DNA of 64,000 nt from Sciurus carolinensis. Its lineage: Eukaryota; Chordata; Mammalia; Rodentia; Sciuridae. Positions 48,390-58,884 of this stretch are shown here, piece by piece. The DNA lies in assembly GCF_902686445.1 (NCBI RefSeq), contig NC_062223.1:60661998-60725997 (forward strand). The letters run 5' to 3'. The notes under the pieces were generated by a model that saw only the letters and a list, made by a program, of their open reading frames with translations, had not been told where the DNA came from and made no database searches. Made by a program: the position numbers and the translations under genes. Position 1 is the first letter of the stretch. Each line of letters starts with the position of its first letter.

Positions 48390-48740
48390 TTAGGTACTAC
48401 AAGGTATATAAAATGTCTCTGCTGCCATGGAGCTTACAATCTAGTGGAGGTGGGTGTGGTGCTATGGGCAAATATATAACTAACTGGGTAGAAAAAGGTT
48501 AATTTTATTTTATATTTTGAAATAGTTCCAGAGAGAATTTTTAAGGCCTTTACATTCTTAAGTGAGACCACAGCCTTGAATAGAGTCTGTTTTTGGTCAT
48601 GGGGAAGGTTAGGATTCTGATTCAATCACAGTTTGAGGACAAAACAAAGTGGGATGATTTCACACATACTTAATTTAAGATGCTAGTTGGACCATTATGT
48701 GGAGATGTCAGACACTTAACAATGAAGTGATATTTACTGG
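48390..48740 (-). mobile_element. Ancient LINE (L2-like) remnant, probably minus strand
   Basis: The segment gctgccatggagcttacaat then ctagtggaggtgggtgtggt is the reversed form of the LINE 3'-end block ccctcatggagcttacattctagt. The following sequence fits only loosely. Confidence 0.5.
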
Positions 48741-48774
48741 AGACTTCTTTTGACAGAGTCACAGAATTATTCAC

Positions 48775-48890
48775 TTTTCAGGATGCATTTTCTCATTAAT
48801 ATTTCCAACAACCCAGTGAAGTAGTTGTTATTATTAGTAACCCCATTTTACAAATAAGGAAACTGAAATTTAGAGAAATAAATGCCTTGC
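48775..48890 (-). mobile_element. MIR SINE, minus strand, first part (split by LTR)
   Basis: Reversed MIR: gcattttctcattaatattt, ccaacaacccagtgaagtag, ttgttattattagtaacccc, attttacaaataaggaaact, gaaatttagagaaataaatg, ccttgc. It stops at the LTR boundary and resumes at 49264. Confidence 0.8.
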
Positions 48891-49263
48891 TGTGTGAATC
48901 AGCTTTCCATAACTGCACACATACCTGAGATAAATCAACTTACAAAGTGAAATGATTTATTTTGGTTTAGGTTTTAGAAGTTTCAATCCATGGCTGGTTG
49001 GTCCCATTGTTCTGGGGTATGTGTCGAGGAAGCACATCATGAAGGGAAGCACATGGTGAAACAAAAAGCTCTTCATCTAATTTCTGAGAGTGAAAGATAG
49101 GAAGGTGAAGGAGCTGGTGTCCCACAATCCCTTTGGGAATATGCCCCCAGTGACTGCAAGACTTCTTGATAGGCCCCATTTCTTAAAATTTCTACCATTT
49201 CTCAAGCTGGGGATTGAACTTTAAACATTTAGGCCTTTGGGGATATTTAAGATTCAAACTAGC
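48891..49263 (-). mobile_element. MaLR-type solo LTR, minus strand, inserted in a MIR
   Basis: Diverged LTR: tgtgtgaatcagctttccat, acatacctgagataaatcaa, aatgatttattttggtttag, gtttcaatccatggctggtt, cacatcatgaagggaagcac. The flanking bases ccttgc (48885-48890) and ccttac (49264-49269) are the likely target duplication. Removing it rejoins the MIR. Confidence 0.75.
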
Positions 49264-49345
49264 CCTTACCTAAAGTCGCAGAGTTAGTAGGTAACAGAGC
49301 TGGGGCTTAAAATTAAATCTGCCTTTTGCTATGTTCTTAAACATG
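49264..49345 (-). mobile_element. MIR SINE, minus strand, second part
   Basis: ccttacctaaagtcgcagag, ttagtaggtaacagagctgg, ggcttaaaattaaatctgcc, ttttgctatgttctta continues the reversed MIR consensus exactly where the first part stopped. Confidence 0.78.
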
Positions 49346-50110
49346 AAAGTAGACTGTGTAAAAGTGTGATTGAGTAGAAATACAGATTTGGGAATTATTT
49401 GCAAGGGAGTGATAATTGAAATCATCTAATTAGGGCTGGGGGAGTAGCTCAGTGGTCAAGTGCTTGTGTAATATCCATAGAAATTGGGTTTGATTCCCAC
49501 TAATGCAAAAAACAGAAAGATCCCCACCTAATAAGTTGATATTTTCTTATAAAGATATCAGGAGAGCAAGAGAGACTGAAAGAGAGAGAAAGAGAACACC
49601 CTAAGATTGAAACCCTGGGGAATGGTAAAGGGTTATGACCAAAGCATGAAAGAACACTAGAGAAGTACTTGAACAAAAATAAATAGAAAAGGTTTTTATG
49701 TCATAGAAATCAAAAGAGGAGAAAATTTCAACAAGAAGGGAGTAACCAACAATAATAACTGTTGATTACTTATAGCAATATCAAATGTTAAAATATGAGA
49801 ATTTTGGAAGAATGAGGATTCATCAATAGGAACTTATTGCCAAAGCCAAAAGCTAGAGTTAAGGATTGTTGTATGAGGATGACATAGGGAAGTAGTGAGA
49901 GAGGGACAGAATACTTTCTGAAGATTGGTAGCTGAAGAAGCAAGTGACTAGTGACCAGTGCAGTTTCATAATGGAGACCACTGAGAGATATTTCTTTTTT
50001 TTTTTTTTTTAGGATAGGGAGAACATAATCATATAAACATATAAGAAGCAATCAGGAAAGAAAGGGTGGGAGGAAGAAAGCCAAAAGAAGAGATTGAAAA
50101 GGGAGAAGAA
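49346..50110 (-). mobile_element. Ancient LINE-like remnant with ID insertion
   Basis: Purine-rich blocks (ttgaaaccctggggaatggt, ggttatgaccaaagcatgaa, agcaagtgactagtgaccag) fit the same ancient consensus as 17391-18250 but weakly. Interrupted by an ID SINE at 49433 and a T run at 49992-50010. No coding capacity. Confidence 0.35.
49433..49514 (+). mobile_element. ID SINE, plus strand
   Basis: gggctgggggagtagctcag, tggtcaagtgcttgtgtaat, then ggtttgattcccactaatgc and a short A-rich tail. Diverged but complete in layout. Confidence 0.88.
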
Positions 50111-50125
50111 AAATTGCTTTAGGCA

Positions 50126-50174
50126 CGTGTTTGTATGCGTGTGTGTGTGCATGTGTGTGTGTGTGTGTGTGTGT
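50126..50174. repeat. (TG)n microsatellite
   Basis: Runs of gt interrupted by atgc and ttgtatgc. Adjoins the tail side of the following minus-strand ID, so it may have grown from the element's tail. Confidence 0.88.
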
Positions 50175-50241
50175 TGGTAGGTATCACACCCAGGACCTCC
50201 TCAGGCAAGCTTTCTACCAGTTGAGATACACTCCCATCCCT
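50175..50241 (-). mobile_element. ID SINE fragment, minus strand
   Basis: tggtaggtatcacacccagg, acctcctcaggcaagctttc, taccagttgagatacactcc. Diverged reversed ID body. Confidence 0.75.
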
Positions 50242-50282
50242 TTTGTTTCTTGAAATATTTTTGCTCAAAGACTTTGGGTAGA

Positions 50283-50520
50283 TGTATTAGTTTCCTGGGC
50301 TTGCTATAACAAAGTACCATAAAATGACAGAAATTTATTGTCTAACACTCTGGAGACTAAAAGTCCAAAAATCATAGTGTTGGCAGGGCCATTATCCCTT
50401 TGAAAACTTCATTGCTTCTTCCTACCTCTGGTGATTTGATAGCAGCCATTGGCCCTTCTAGATCTCAAATTCTATGATTCTACAACTAATGTGTTATATT
50501 AGTACAAAATTCACATTCAT
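50283..50520 (-). mobile_element. MLT1-type LTR fragment, minus strand
   Basis: tgtattagtttcctgggctt, gctataacaaagtaccataa, gacagaaatttattgtctaa, ctctggagactaaaagtcca and gttggcagggccattatccc match the reversed MLT1A-type LTR end. The other end decays after about 50450. Confidence 0.75.
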
Positions 50521-51110
50521 AAAAGGAAACATGCATTTAAGTTTCATGCCTTGTTGTTAGCTTATGAATTGGTATTTTATGTGTATATCTTTATGTGAAA
50601 ACAATTTAATGATAGTTTGGAATTTATAAAATATATATAAACAAATCATTAAAAATAAATTTAAAATATGTTCTAATGCTAACTTTTCAGTTCTTAAAAC
50701 CATAACCCTCTTCATAAGAAATCAAATTTGATTACATTTAAAATAATGTGATTTAATAGAAGTAAATATATATGCAAATTATTTATACTCAGTACAATTA
50801 TTGGTATTTATATTTCTTCACTTTTAATCAATAGTTATTTTCTTTGCTAATAATGCAAGAGCATTTGAGCTCTTATAATAACATGAAGTTTTAACTATGG
50901 TGAATGCTGTGATTTATATATGAACTATGAAGTTGCATAAGAGTTGTATATTTTGGCAGTTGGTTAAATATGTAAGTTAGAGTCTAAAATCTAATATTTG
51001 ATTAACATATAATATAAACCTGAACACTTGAAAGTACCCAGGTAAAATGTAAACATATCTTTAAATATTTGAGATTACCAATGTAGTTTTCTATTTCTTA
51101 CAAAATGTTT
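50521..51110. other. Unique, very AT-rich non-coding DNA
   Basis: No gene or clear repeat recognised. Confidence 0.5.
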
Positions 51111-51360
51111 ATTGAGCATTTGCTTATGAATAAGGTATTCTGAGGGATGGAAATTCCAATCTCAATGAGAAAGGGTTCTTTATGTTAAAGATTTAATGGT
51201 CTAGAAGGTGAGATAAATACATAAGCAATTATAGTAACATGTGATATACTCAATAAAGAAGAGATATAAATGAAATTTTCATCAAAGCAGTGACTGAGTC
51301 AGGTATTGATAAAATAATAGACTTTTAAAGAAAGTAAGTCCTGTAAAGCCCCTATAAAGC
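51111..51360 (-). mobile_element. Ancient LINE (L2-like) remnant, probably minus strand
   Basis: attgagcatttgcttatgaa, taaggtattctgagggatgg, then taatggtctagaaggtgaga and aatacataagcaattatagt match the reversed LINE 3' end in order. Confidence 0.5.
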
Positions 51361-51364
51361 TCAT

Positions 51365-51440
51365 TATTCTGTCTCTTGTGCCTAGAATAATGCCAGGCAT
51401 ATAATAAACACTTTAGTACATATTTTTGAAAGTTGAATCA
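51365..51440 (+). mobile_element. L2 LINE 3' end fragment, plus strand
   Basis: ttctgtctcttgtgcctaga, ataatgccaggcatataata, aacactttagtacatatttt, tgaaagttgaatcatt follow the L2 end in order. Confidence 0.6.
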
Positions 51441-51619
51441 TTCTTGAGGGATGAAATTAGAAAGGTCACTCCCAGAAGTAAGAAAAACATGAGCAAAATA
51501 CAAAGATATTGAAAAGTATGTCTTATGTGAAGATGTGATTTAATTTATTATAGTTGGAATGAGGGATTGAAGAAGATATACAAAATGCCCTTTGGGTCAG
51601 TCAGACTGGAATTTGGACT
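51441..51619. other. Unique non-coding DNA
   Basis: Nothing recognised. Confidence 0.4.
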
Positions 51620-51624
51620 TTCAA

Positions 51625-51713
51625 AAAAAATTTTTTATAGTGCTGAGGTTGGAACCGAGGGTCTTATACATGCTAGTCAAGTGCTGTACCACTGAGTTAT
51701 ATCCCCAACCCTA
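51625..51713 (-). mobile_element. ID SINE, minus strand
   Basis: ttttttatagtgctgaggtt, ggaaccgagggtcttataca, tgctagtcaagtgctgtacc, actgagttatatccccaacc. A reversed, moderately diverged ID. Confidence 0.87.
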
Positions 51714-53175
51714 GAGTTCAAGTCTTGACTTCATCTTACACTACTTTGAGATTGTAGGTAAAATGTTGAATGTTTTCTTCCTTTAAAATGTAGCCAATAA
51801 TATTCACTTACAATGTTACTATACAAATTGCCTGACAATAGTACCTGGCAAGTGGGAAGCACTAAACACATTATGAAACCCTTATTACTTTTTTTTTTTT
51901 TTTTTTGAGAAAGTGATAGGCCCAAAGGCTAGAAGGACACATGTTTAATTAAAATCCTGAAGGATCTTGTGTCATGTTAAGGAGTTTGAACTATTCTGTA
52001 TATTATTAGGAGCTGTTAAATTTTAGTTTGCCATTGAACATTAATCATAACTAAAGGGTAGTGACATTTAGTGGCTTATAAATTGTAGTTTATCCTTTTC
52101 ATAATATTCTATTACTTTTACACAAATTCAACATTCCCTATCCTGCTCATATTGCTCTATTATTTGATGACTCACTTCAGTAGGGAATAGATATCATGAA
52201 CTTACTAATTTTATTAAGCAAAGTGACCTTCTCAGGTTTTTTGAGGTTAAGGGATGGGTTAAATAGCACATACAAGAAACAAAACAAAACAAACAAAAAA
52301 GGAAAAATAAGCACAAAATAAATAAATCAGATAGCTGATATTTATAGGACTAACATGTAAGTGACCCAGTATAACTAAAGGGGCAAAAGGATGATCCAGT
52401 GGTTATAACTGAAAGTTGATTGCATTTTTATAGGTTATATTCCAAATCTACACTATAAGGTCTTAGCCAACTCTATAAGGCCTTTTAATAGACCACAAGT
52501 TCTAGAGTTCATCTGTGCATACATCATGCATTCACAATTATATTTGATATTGAATGTTATATATTTTATTTCATTGGTATAATCAGTGTTAACTTGAAGG
52601 ACTTTTTCTTGAAAAGGGAAAAAGAATGGAAAAAAGGGGAAGAAGAGTGAAGAGAATGGAAAAATAATGAATGGCTGTATTAATGAAAAGCCTGTTATTG
52701 CTATTGTTTTCAGGGTGAAAAAGGCAAAAATATCACCTTTCTTAGTCGTTTCAGGTGAAATTAATACTGCTAGTCTAAAAGTTGTGATTAGTCTACCTTT
52801 CTTAAGAATTGTTAGAAAATGTTTATTACCTAGGCTTTCTGGATGAACATTTCTCTATGATTTAAGCATCACCAACTGTATTAACTAAATACATAGCTAA
52901 TTGGATGGAGGCATTTGATGTTTCTCCCTAATCTGTTGAATTGAAATCTTTTGATGCTTAGAGATTTAAACAAATTCCTCAGATAATTCTAATCACCACA
53001 AAGATTGAACCCCATTGTCCTACAGAAATAATTGGGTAAAATTTTGAAATCTTAAAAGTAAGGCAAATGTATAACTGAATTTCTGATTAAGGCAGCATGT
53101 ATCATTGAATACATCTAAAATAATTCTGATTTTGAAAACTAACCTTTTAAAGTAATTTGTTTTACATTTAAAACT
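51714..53175. other. Unique non-coding DNA
   Basis: No gene. A T run lies at 51889-51906 and a purine-rich tract (g/a only for long stretches) at 52610-52665. Confidence 0.5.
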
Positions 53176-53262
53176 CTAAAGAGTGTAGGTCAGTAGTGGA
53201 ATGCACATGCACGAAGTTCCTGGGTTCAATACCCAATACCAAAAGCAAAACAAAACAAAAAT
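53176..53262 (+). mobile_element. ID SINE, plus strand, head truncated
   Basis: agagtgtaggtcagtagtgg, aatgcacatgcacgaagttc, ctgggttcaatacccaatac, then an A-rich tail of caaaa units. The first bases of the element are missing or diverged. Confidence 0.8.
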
Positions 53263-53883
53263 ACCTCTTAAGAGTGATGGTTTGTGAAAGGTTAATTTGT
53301 ACATTATTTCAGTATCATTCATAAACTGCTCTTGAATCTTTTGACTTTGAGAGACAGTTCTACAAATCTACTTTTAACTATAAGTTGGCATGTGTCTTTG
53401 AATTAAGAATTGGATTTTTGAACTCTCTTAGAGAACTTTTAAAGTGATGCTGTCTTTTCATTATTCCTATGGCACTGGGTGAGGCCCTGATATTTGTCAA
53501 AAATGAAGTGGTGCTAATTAAAAATTGCTATTCATCTCTATCCATCAAGTAAAGTATTTTTTGAGTTGGTGGTAGTTGAGGGATGGGATATGAAAGAAGT
53601 GACCTGAAAATATGAAACTAATGCCAGTTGAATATGGAGAAAGTATCAAGACGTGGTGGTGATTGCCTTGTCAGGGGGATTTTTTGGGGAAAATTACCAT
53701 ACAGTATCATTTCCTAGTTTGTAAATATAATGTGGTTTTACTTTCCCTCTTCTTTCTCACTGCACACCTTATTTGCTATGGAGAACTTAGTGATTACCAG
53801 AATTTGGGAAAGGATTTGTTATATCTAACTGGATGAGACCTTTAGCATTTTTAATAATAAAAATGTCAAAATGATGACTGTTT
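53263..53883. other. Unique non-coding DNA
   Basis: No gene or clear repeat recognised. Confidence 0.45.
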
Positions 53884-54302
53884 TCATCAGTTGTTAAGCT
53901 GCTATGACCAAAAGACCTGACAAGAACAATTTTAGAGGAGGAAAAGTTTATTTCACACATACATTTTCAGAGGTCTCAGTCCATAGATTACTGACTCCAT
54001 TTCTCTGAGCCCAAGATGAAACAGAACACCATGATGGAAGCAGCTCAGGACATGGTATTCAGAAAAAGAGTGTTTCACTCACCAGGGACAAAATATATAC
54101 CCCAAAGTATATACTTCCCAAAATGACCTATCTCCTCTAGTCACATCCTGCCTCCCTGTAGTTACCACCCAGTTAATTCATATCGGTGGATTAACACACT
54201 GATTAGGTTGAGGGTATCATAACCCAATCATTTCACCTCTGAAGTTTCTTGCATTGTCTTGCATGTTAGCTTTTGGGAGTGCCTTATATCCAAACCATAA
54301 TA
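53884..54302 (-). mobile_element. MaLR-type solo LTR, minus strand
   Basis: tcatcagttgttaagctgct, atgaccaaaagacctgacaa, gaacaattttagaggaggaa, gtagttaccacccagttaat, cataacccaatcatttcacc and a ccaaaccataata end. It is the best-preserved copy of this LTR in the window. No internal sequence. Confidence 0.85.
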
Positions 54303-54814
54303 ATGACAATGCCTTTTGTAATTCAATATAATGTAAGAAATGGGGAATACGTCTATGATGAATACTTCACAAAGTCTGAGCTATGATGGGACAATTAAAA
54401 CACTAGAAGATTTAGTAAATTTAAGCCACCAATAACAATTAACAATATGCTTCACAGTTGTTAAAAAAGTGCATTCTTCAGTTTTAAAATCTCTTTTTCT
54501 GTTTTGCTGTTATGTTCTCTTTTCCTTATCTGGTTTGTAAATGTGAATATTTGATTTTTAAAACTTCTGCTTCTTAACTATAGTTTGAACAGAGATTATC
54601 AAAGGACATTGGGATTTTGCCTAGCTATTATGAGATGACTGGAATTTAAAAATTTTTTTCATCTGTGAATGTTGCTGTAAGTTGCACTGATAGCACTAGG
54701 CTATTAATATAATTTCCCAAATACATGTGTCCTAAATTTTTTTCCATCTATAAAAATTGTTTATTTTGGAAATTTGTCTGGCTTGTTTTATGGAATTTAC
54801 CATCTTAGATGTAG
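54303..54814. other. Unique non-coding DNA
   Basis: No gene or clear repeat recognised. Confidence 0.45.
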
Positions 54815-55395
54815 AGTCTGCTATGTGCCATGTACAATGAGACAATGTAAATACAACAATGAATAAAACAAAATCCCTGGTCTCATTACATTTATATTCT
54901 AAAGGCATTAAAAACCAAAAAATAAGGAAGTAAATTATAGTCTATCAGAAGATGATGAGTGCTATGAAGCAACATCAAGCAGGATAAAAGAGGCAAAGAG
55001 TACTGAGGTGGGAAGCTTGCTCTTATATTGTATAAAATACAATAAAGGCTCATAGATAAAGTGATAAGTAGAGACCAGAAAGAAGTGAAGGGAAAAACCA
55101 TGCAGATATCTGTAGGAAGACCATTTTAGGATGAGGAAACCAGTGTCTTGAAGTAGAAGGAGTAAATTTATGAGTCTGAGATGAGAAACAGTAGTAAGGA
55201 AGCCAATGTAGTGTATGATGTGAATGGTGAGGACATACATGATTTAAGCCATTGTAAGGATTTTGGTTTTTACTCTGAAGAAGATGGAAAACCAGAGGAA
55301 AATGAGGTCTGAGTAGAAAAGTGGCATGATCTGTCTTCCATTTAAATAGGTTTGTGCTTCACTCTGTGTTTAGACTGTATCAGTGAGGCTAATTG
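54815..55395 (-). mobile_element. Ancient LINE (L2-like) remnant, probably minus strand
   Basis: Good order of blocks: ctatgtgccatgtacaatga, aatccctggtctcattacat, agatgatgagtgctatgaag, catgcagatatctgtaggaa, gccattgtaaggattttggt, gtggcatgatctgtcttcca. The two overlapping frames on the minus strand (54892-55240) lie inside it and are not genes. Confidence 0.6.
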
Positions 55396-55400
55396 GGAAG

Positions 55401-55710
55401 TATATTAGTTTGGGCTACTCTAACAAAATGCCATAGACTGTGTGGCTTATAAACAATAGGAATTTATTTCTCACACTTCTGGAAGGTGGGAAGTTCAAAA
55501 TCAAGGCACTGGCAGATCTCCTGTCTGGTAAGGGTCTTCTTCCTCATAGATAGCCATTTTCTTACTCTAACCTCACATGAAGTTAGAGGGCAGCTTTGCC
55601 CCCATAACCTATTCACTTCTTAAGGGCTACACCTCCTAATACAATCACCTTATGGGTGAGAATTTCAACAAATGAATTCTGGTGGGGGCATAAACCCTTG
55701 AACCATAGCA
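55401..55710 (-). mobile_element. MLT1A-type solo LTR, minus strand
   Basis: tatattagtttgggctactc, taacaaaatgccatagactg, tgtggcttataaacaatagg, aatttatttctcacacttct, aaatcaaggcactggcagat, then aatacaatcaccttatgggt and an aaccatagca end. Somewhat shorter than the family's usual length because of an internal deletion. Confidence 0.8.
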
Positions 55711-55984
55711 GGACTTATGCTCTAATCCAGGTAAAGGATAATGGGGTCTTAGCTAAATGAATGAACAATTCAATAAACAGTAGTAGTATCTTTAATTTTG
55801 AACTAATGTAATTCATATCGACCTAGTTAGGTAAATCTTCCCTGAAGAAGTAATGATTGAACTGAGATTAAAAGGACTGGAGTGGGATAGGTAAGATATC
55901 AAATATGTTAGGCAAAGGAAAGAGCATATACAATGGTACATGTTGTGTTTCTAGAATTGTTGCTAGTGAGGTGAAAGTTCAGAG
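55711..55984. other. Non-coding DNA
   Basis: Nothing firmly recognised; short purine-rich blocks resemble the LINE remnants. Confidence 0.35.
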
Positions 55985-56145
55985 AGCTAACATTTATATG
56001 CTAATTATTTGACATGCTCTATTTCTCATTCATAGTTTGAGGTAGTTTCATTGTTTCCATTTTATAGTTTAGGAATTGAAGCATACAGAAGTAAAGTGAC
56101 TTGCTCAGGGTCAGATTACTAAAAAAATGGCAGAGCTTATTGTTT
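55985..56145 (-). mobile_element. MIR SINE, minus strand
   Basis: Reversed MIR: gagctaacatttatatgcta, gaggtagtttcattgtttcc, attttatagtttaggaattg, aagtaaagtgacttgctcag, ggtcagattactaaaaaaat, ggcagagctta. Confidence 0.8.
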
Positions 56146-56157
56146 ATTATAACTCTT

Positions 56158-56292
56158 TGCTTCTCTCATCACTATAAGTTCATTGAAAGCAGAGACCTTA
56201 TTTTGTTTGAAGCTATGTCCTTAGGTACAACAGTGGTTGTTGAGCACATGGTAGATGTTCAATAAATATTTACTGATTGAATGAATGAAATA
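56158..56292 (+). mobile_element. L2 LINE 3' end, plus strand
   Basis: tgcttctctcatcactataa, gttcattgaaagcagagacc, cacatggtagatgttcaata, aatatttactgattgaatga and atgaaat. Good match to the L2 end. Confidence 0.78.
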
Positions 56293-56384
56293 ATGATTTG
56301 GAATCAAGGTGTATCTCACTCCAAAGTCCATGTTCTTAATGATATCCTGTAAAGTAGAGATATCAGATTTTTTGTTAGAGAAGT

Positions 56385-56517
56385 CTTTTATTTATTTTTT
56401 TAGATGTTGATAGACCTTTATTTTATTCATTTATTTATATGTGGTGCTGGAAATTAAACCCAGTGCCACATGCATGATAGGCAAGTACTCTACCACTGAA
56501 CCACAACCCCAGCCCCC
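56385..56517 (-). mobile_element. ID SINE with extended 3' module, minus strand
   Basis: agatgttgatagaccttta and ttttattcatttatttatat, then the reversed ID body (gtggtgctggaaattaaacc, ggcaagtactctaccactga, accacaaccccagcccc). Target duplication tagagaagt at 56376-56384 and 56518-56526. Confidence 0.93.
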
Positions 56518-56576
56518 TAGAGAAGTTTTTGATAGGGGAACAAAGACTTAGGCCAGTGCCATGCAAAAGGAATGGG

Positions 56577-56601
56577 AAAAAAAAAAAAAAAAAAAAAAAA
56601 A
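56577..56601. repeat. 25-base poly-A run
   Basis: Uninterrupted A run without a recognisable retrocopy in front of it. Confidence 0.9.
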
Positions 56602-56912
56602 CCCAACATTGTTGAAGGGGAGATAGATCTCAGAAATAATAAGTGGTTCAAAACAAAGTTACTATGAACTAGAACAGGTCAGAAGGGAGAGGAAAAGAAA
56701 GCTCTGGTCTTAAAGCTGGGTGGGTAAATTTCACAGTAGCTTCCACCAGAACCTAGGTCTACAGATGTGTTTACTTTGCTACCGCAAGACTGCCTATTGC
56801 TTTGACATATCCAATCTGTTTCTTGGGAAACAGAACACAGTCAATAAGTCTGAAATATTTTTTTCCCCTCTGGTCCCTTTTGATCTTTCATTTAGCAGTC
56901 CCCTCTCCCCCA
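56602..56912. other. Unique non-coding DNA
   Basis: No gene; the open frames starting here run into the TA repeat and are artefacts. Confidence 0.5.
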
Positions 56913-56913
56913 A

Positions 56914-56951
<38 letters not shown>

Positions 56952-57052
56952 TTATATATATATTTATATTTATATTTATATTTATATATATATATATTTA
57001 TATAAATATATAAATCCCGGTACAATTAAAAAATATATATATATATATATAT
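56913..57052. repeat. (TA)n / (TATATT)n compound microsatellite
   Basis: A run of ta units, then alternating tatttatatttatattta units, a second ta run, a short unique piece with cccggtac at 57016-57023, and a third ta run, ending at the tail side of a minus-strand SINE. Confidence 0.92.
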
Positions 57053-57189
57053 TTATTTTATTGTAGCGGGGTTTGAACTCAGGGGCACTTGGCCACTGAG
57101 CCACAACTCCAGCCCTATTTTGTATTTTATTTAGAGACAGTGTCTCACTAGTTCCTTAGGCCTCATTTTGCTGAGGCTGGCTTTGCTCT
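57053..57189 (-). mobile_element. B1-ID dimeric SINE, minus strand, first part (split by L1)
   Basis: Reversed ID half (gtagcggggtttgaactcag, gggcacttggccactgagcc, acaactccagccc) and the start of the reversed B1 half (agagacagtgtctcactagt, ttgctgaggctggctttg). It continues at 57346. Confidence 0.9.
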
Positions 57190-57345
57190 TTTATTTTTTA
57201 ATTCATTTTTATTGTAGACAAATGGGATACATCTTGTTTCTCTGTTTGTACATGAAGTAGAGACATACCATTTGTATAATCATACATTTACCTAGGATAA
57301 TAGTTTTTGATTAATTCTGTTATTTTTTTTTTTGATTTTGCACTC
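57190..57345 (-). mobile_element. L1 3' end, minus strand, inserted in a B1-ID SINE
   Basis: attcatttttattgtagaca, aatgggatacatcttgtttc, gtacatgaagtagagacata, ccatttgtataatcatacat, tacctaggataatag. It has the same 3' UTR as 33602. The ctttgctctttt before it and ttttgcactctt after it look like the duplicated target. About 150 bases, no coding. Confidence 0.85.
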
Positions 57346-57411
57346 TTGATCCTCCTGCCTCGGCCTCCCGAGCCGCTGGGATTATAGACATGCACCACCA
57401 TGCCCGGCTCC
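57346..57411 (-). mobile_element. B1-ID dimeric SINE, minus strand, second part
   Basis: cactcttgatcctcctgcct, cggcctcccgagccgctggg, attatagacatgcaccacca, tgcccggctc completes the reversed B1 half. Confidence 0.9.
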
Positions 57412-58215
57412 ACCAAACATTTTTTTTCATCAGGTACTTTCAGTTAATTTTTCCTCAGTGCAACATGACCTATGAGAAGCAGAGAATATTTTTTGACTTC
57501 TTGGCGCTGAGTTAGTAGTTCAGGTGGGTAACTTAGATATTTCCCTCTGAAACAGAACTTTATCTTATTCTTAAGAATTTAGGCCTTAATATTTCTGCTT
57601 TTTCACCTCATAGTGGCTCTTGTTGTTTTACCATTTCATAATATTTTTCTCTCCCTTTTTTCTCAGAGAAAGAAATATTAAATCTATTTTCATGATGTGA
57701 CATCTCCACTTGTGCTTTATGTTTTTTCTTCCCATTCCCTCTAGAGAAGATCTCTTCTTTTTCATGGAGATTCAAGTTCTAATTCCTGTTTTGCCTCTTT
57801 CTGGCTTTGGAAACTTGAGTGAGTTATTGACAAATTTGACTCTGTGCACAAGTAATTCAGATTTCTTCTCTTAAAACAGTTTATTTCAATTGTGCTAACC
57901 CTTAAAGTATTCTTATTTCTTACTGTCTTGCTTTTACTGTCAAAATGTCTTAAAAGAATAGTATTTATTTTCTGACTGTATTCTCTTCTCAATGCATTGA
58001 CATCTGGCTTCCATTTGATTCTGGCTAACTATTATAATCTACTGCCTTCAAGATTACTAGATTGCCTGATTCCACATTTAAAGTCTTTTTCTCAGCTCTT
58101 GTTCTTTCCACTTTCTGTAGCAGTTGATATTATTGACTAAAATGGTTCAGCACAATACTGAATATGTAAGTAGATTTTTAGCAAGTTTTTAATAAGTAAA
58201 TATTTCTATTTAGCC
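57412..58215. other. Unique non-coding DNA
   Basis: No gene. A 76-codon minus-strand frame at 57762-57992 has no recognisable domain. Confidence 0.45.
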
Positions 58216-58340
58216 TTTTTTATTTTTAGATATCAATGGGCCTTTATTTTATGTTATTTATATGCAGTGCTGAGAATCGAACCCAGTGCCTCACACATGC
58301 TAGGCAAGTGCTCTACCACTGAGCTATGACTCCAGCCCTT
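58216..58340 (-). mobile_element. ID SINE with extended 3' module, minus strand
   Basis: tttttagatatcaatgggcc and tttattttatgttatttata, then the reversed ID body (gcagtgctgagaatcgaacc, cagtgcctcacacatgctag, gcaagtgctctaccactgag). No clear target duplication found. Confidence 0.9.
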
Positions 58341-58880
58341 GTCCTGTTTTTTTTTTTTTTTGATAAATCACAATCACCTTTTTCTACTCATAAACCAAAT
58401 TTATGCATTTCCAAGTTTTGCCCCTTGTCTGCTGTTTATACATTTTATTCTCTCTTGGAGGTCTGATATGTTCTAATGCCTTTTAACTCTACATGAAAGA
58501 ATGTAACCTCTACTTTACCCAGCTCTGTCCTGAGCATTTTACTTCTTCCTGTTTGACTTTGTATTTCTACATGGATGTACTATTGTCCCTTCAAAGTCTC
58601 ATAGTTTGCTATCCTTTTCCTAAATCAAACTCTGTTAGATGTTTGTGTTTTTAACAGTGATACCAGCACTCAGTCACCCAGACTTGAAATGTTAGAAATG
58701 TGTCGATTCCTCTTCCTTTATGTGTCACTTCAATGGTCATTTGCTAGTTCTTTGTGTTTGTTCAGTGTTCATTGCATGTAAACTATCAGAGAAGCTGGAA
58801 TATATAATAGAAACAAAACAGATGAAAATAAATGCTACCAAGGATATTATTTTGTAGTCACTTGCATTAATTCATCTACT
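58341..58880. other. Unique non-coding DNA
   Basis: No gene. A T run lies at 58347-58361. Confidence 0.45.
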
Positions 58881-58884
58881 TATT

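Noticed and set aside
54892..55240. Two overlapping minus-strand frames of 69 and 92 codons
   Set aside because: Both fall inside an ancient LINE remnant and match no recognisable protein.
56720..57013. 97-codon frame with YIYIYI and IFIFIF repeats
   Set aside because: Translation of the TA/TATATT array.
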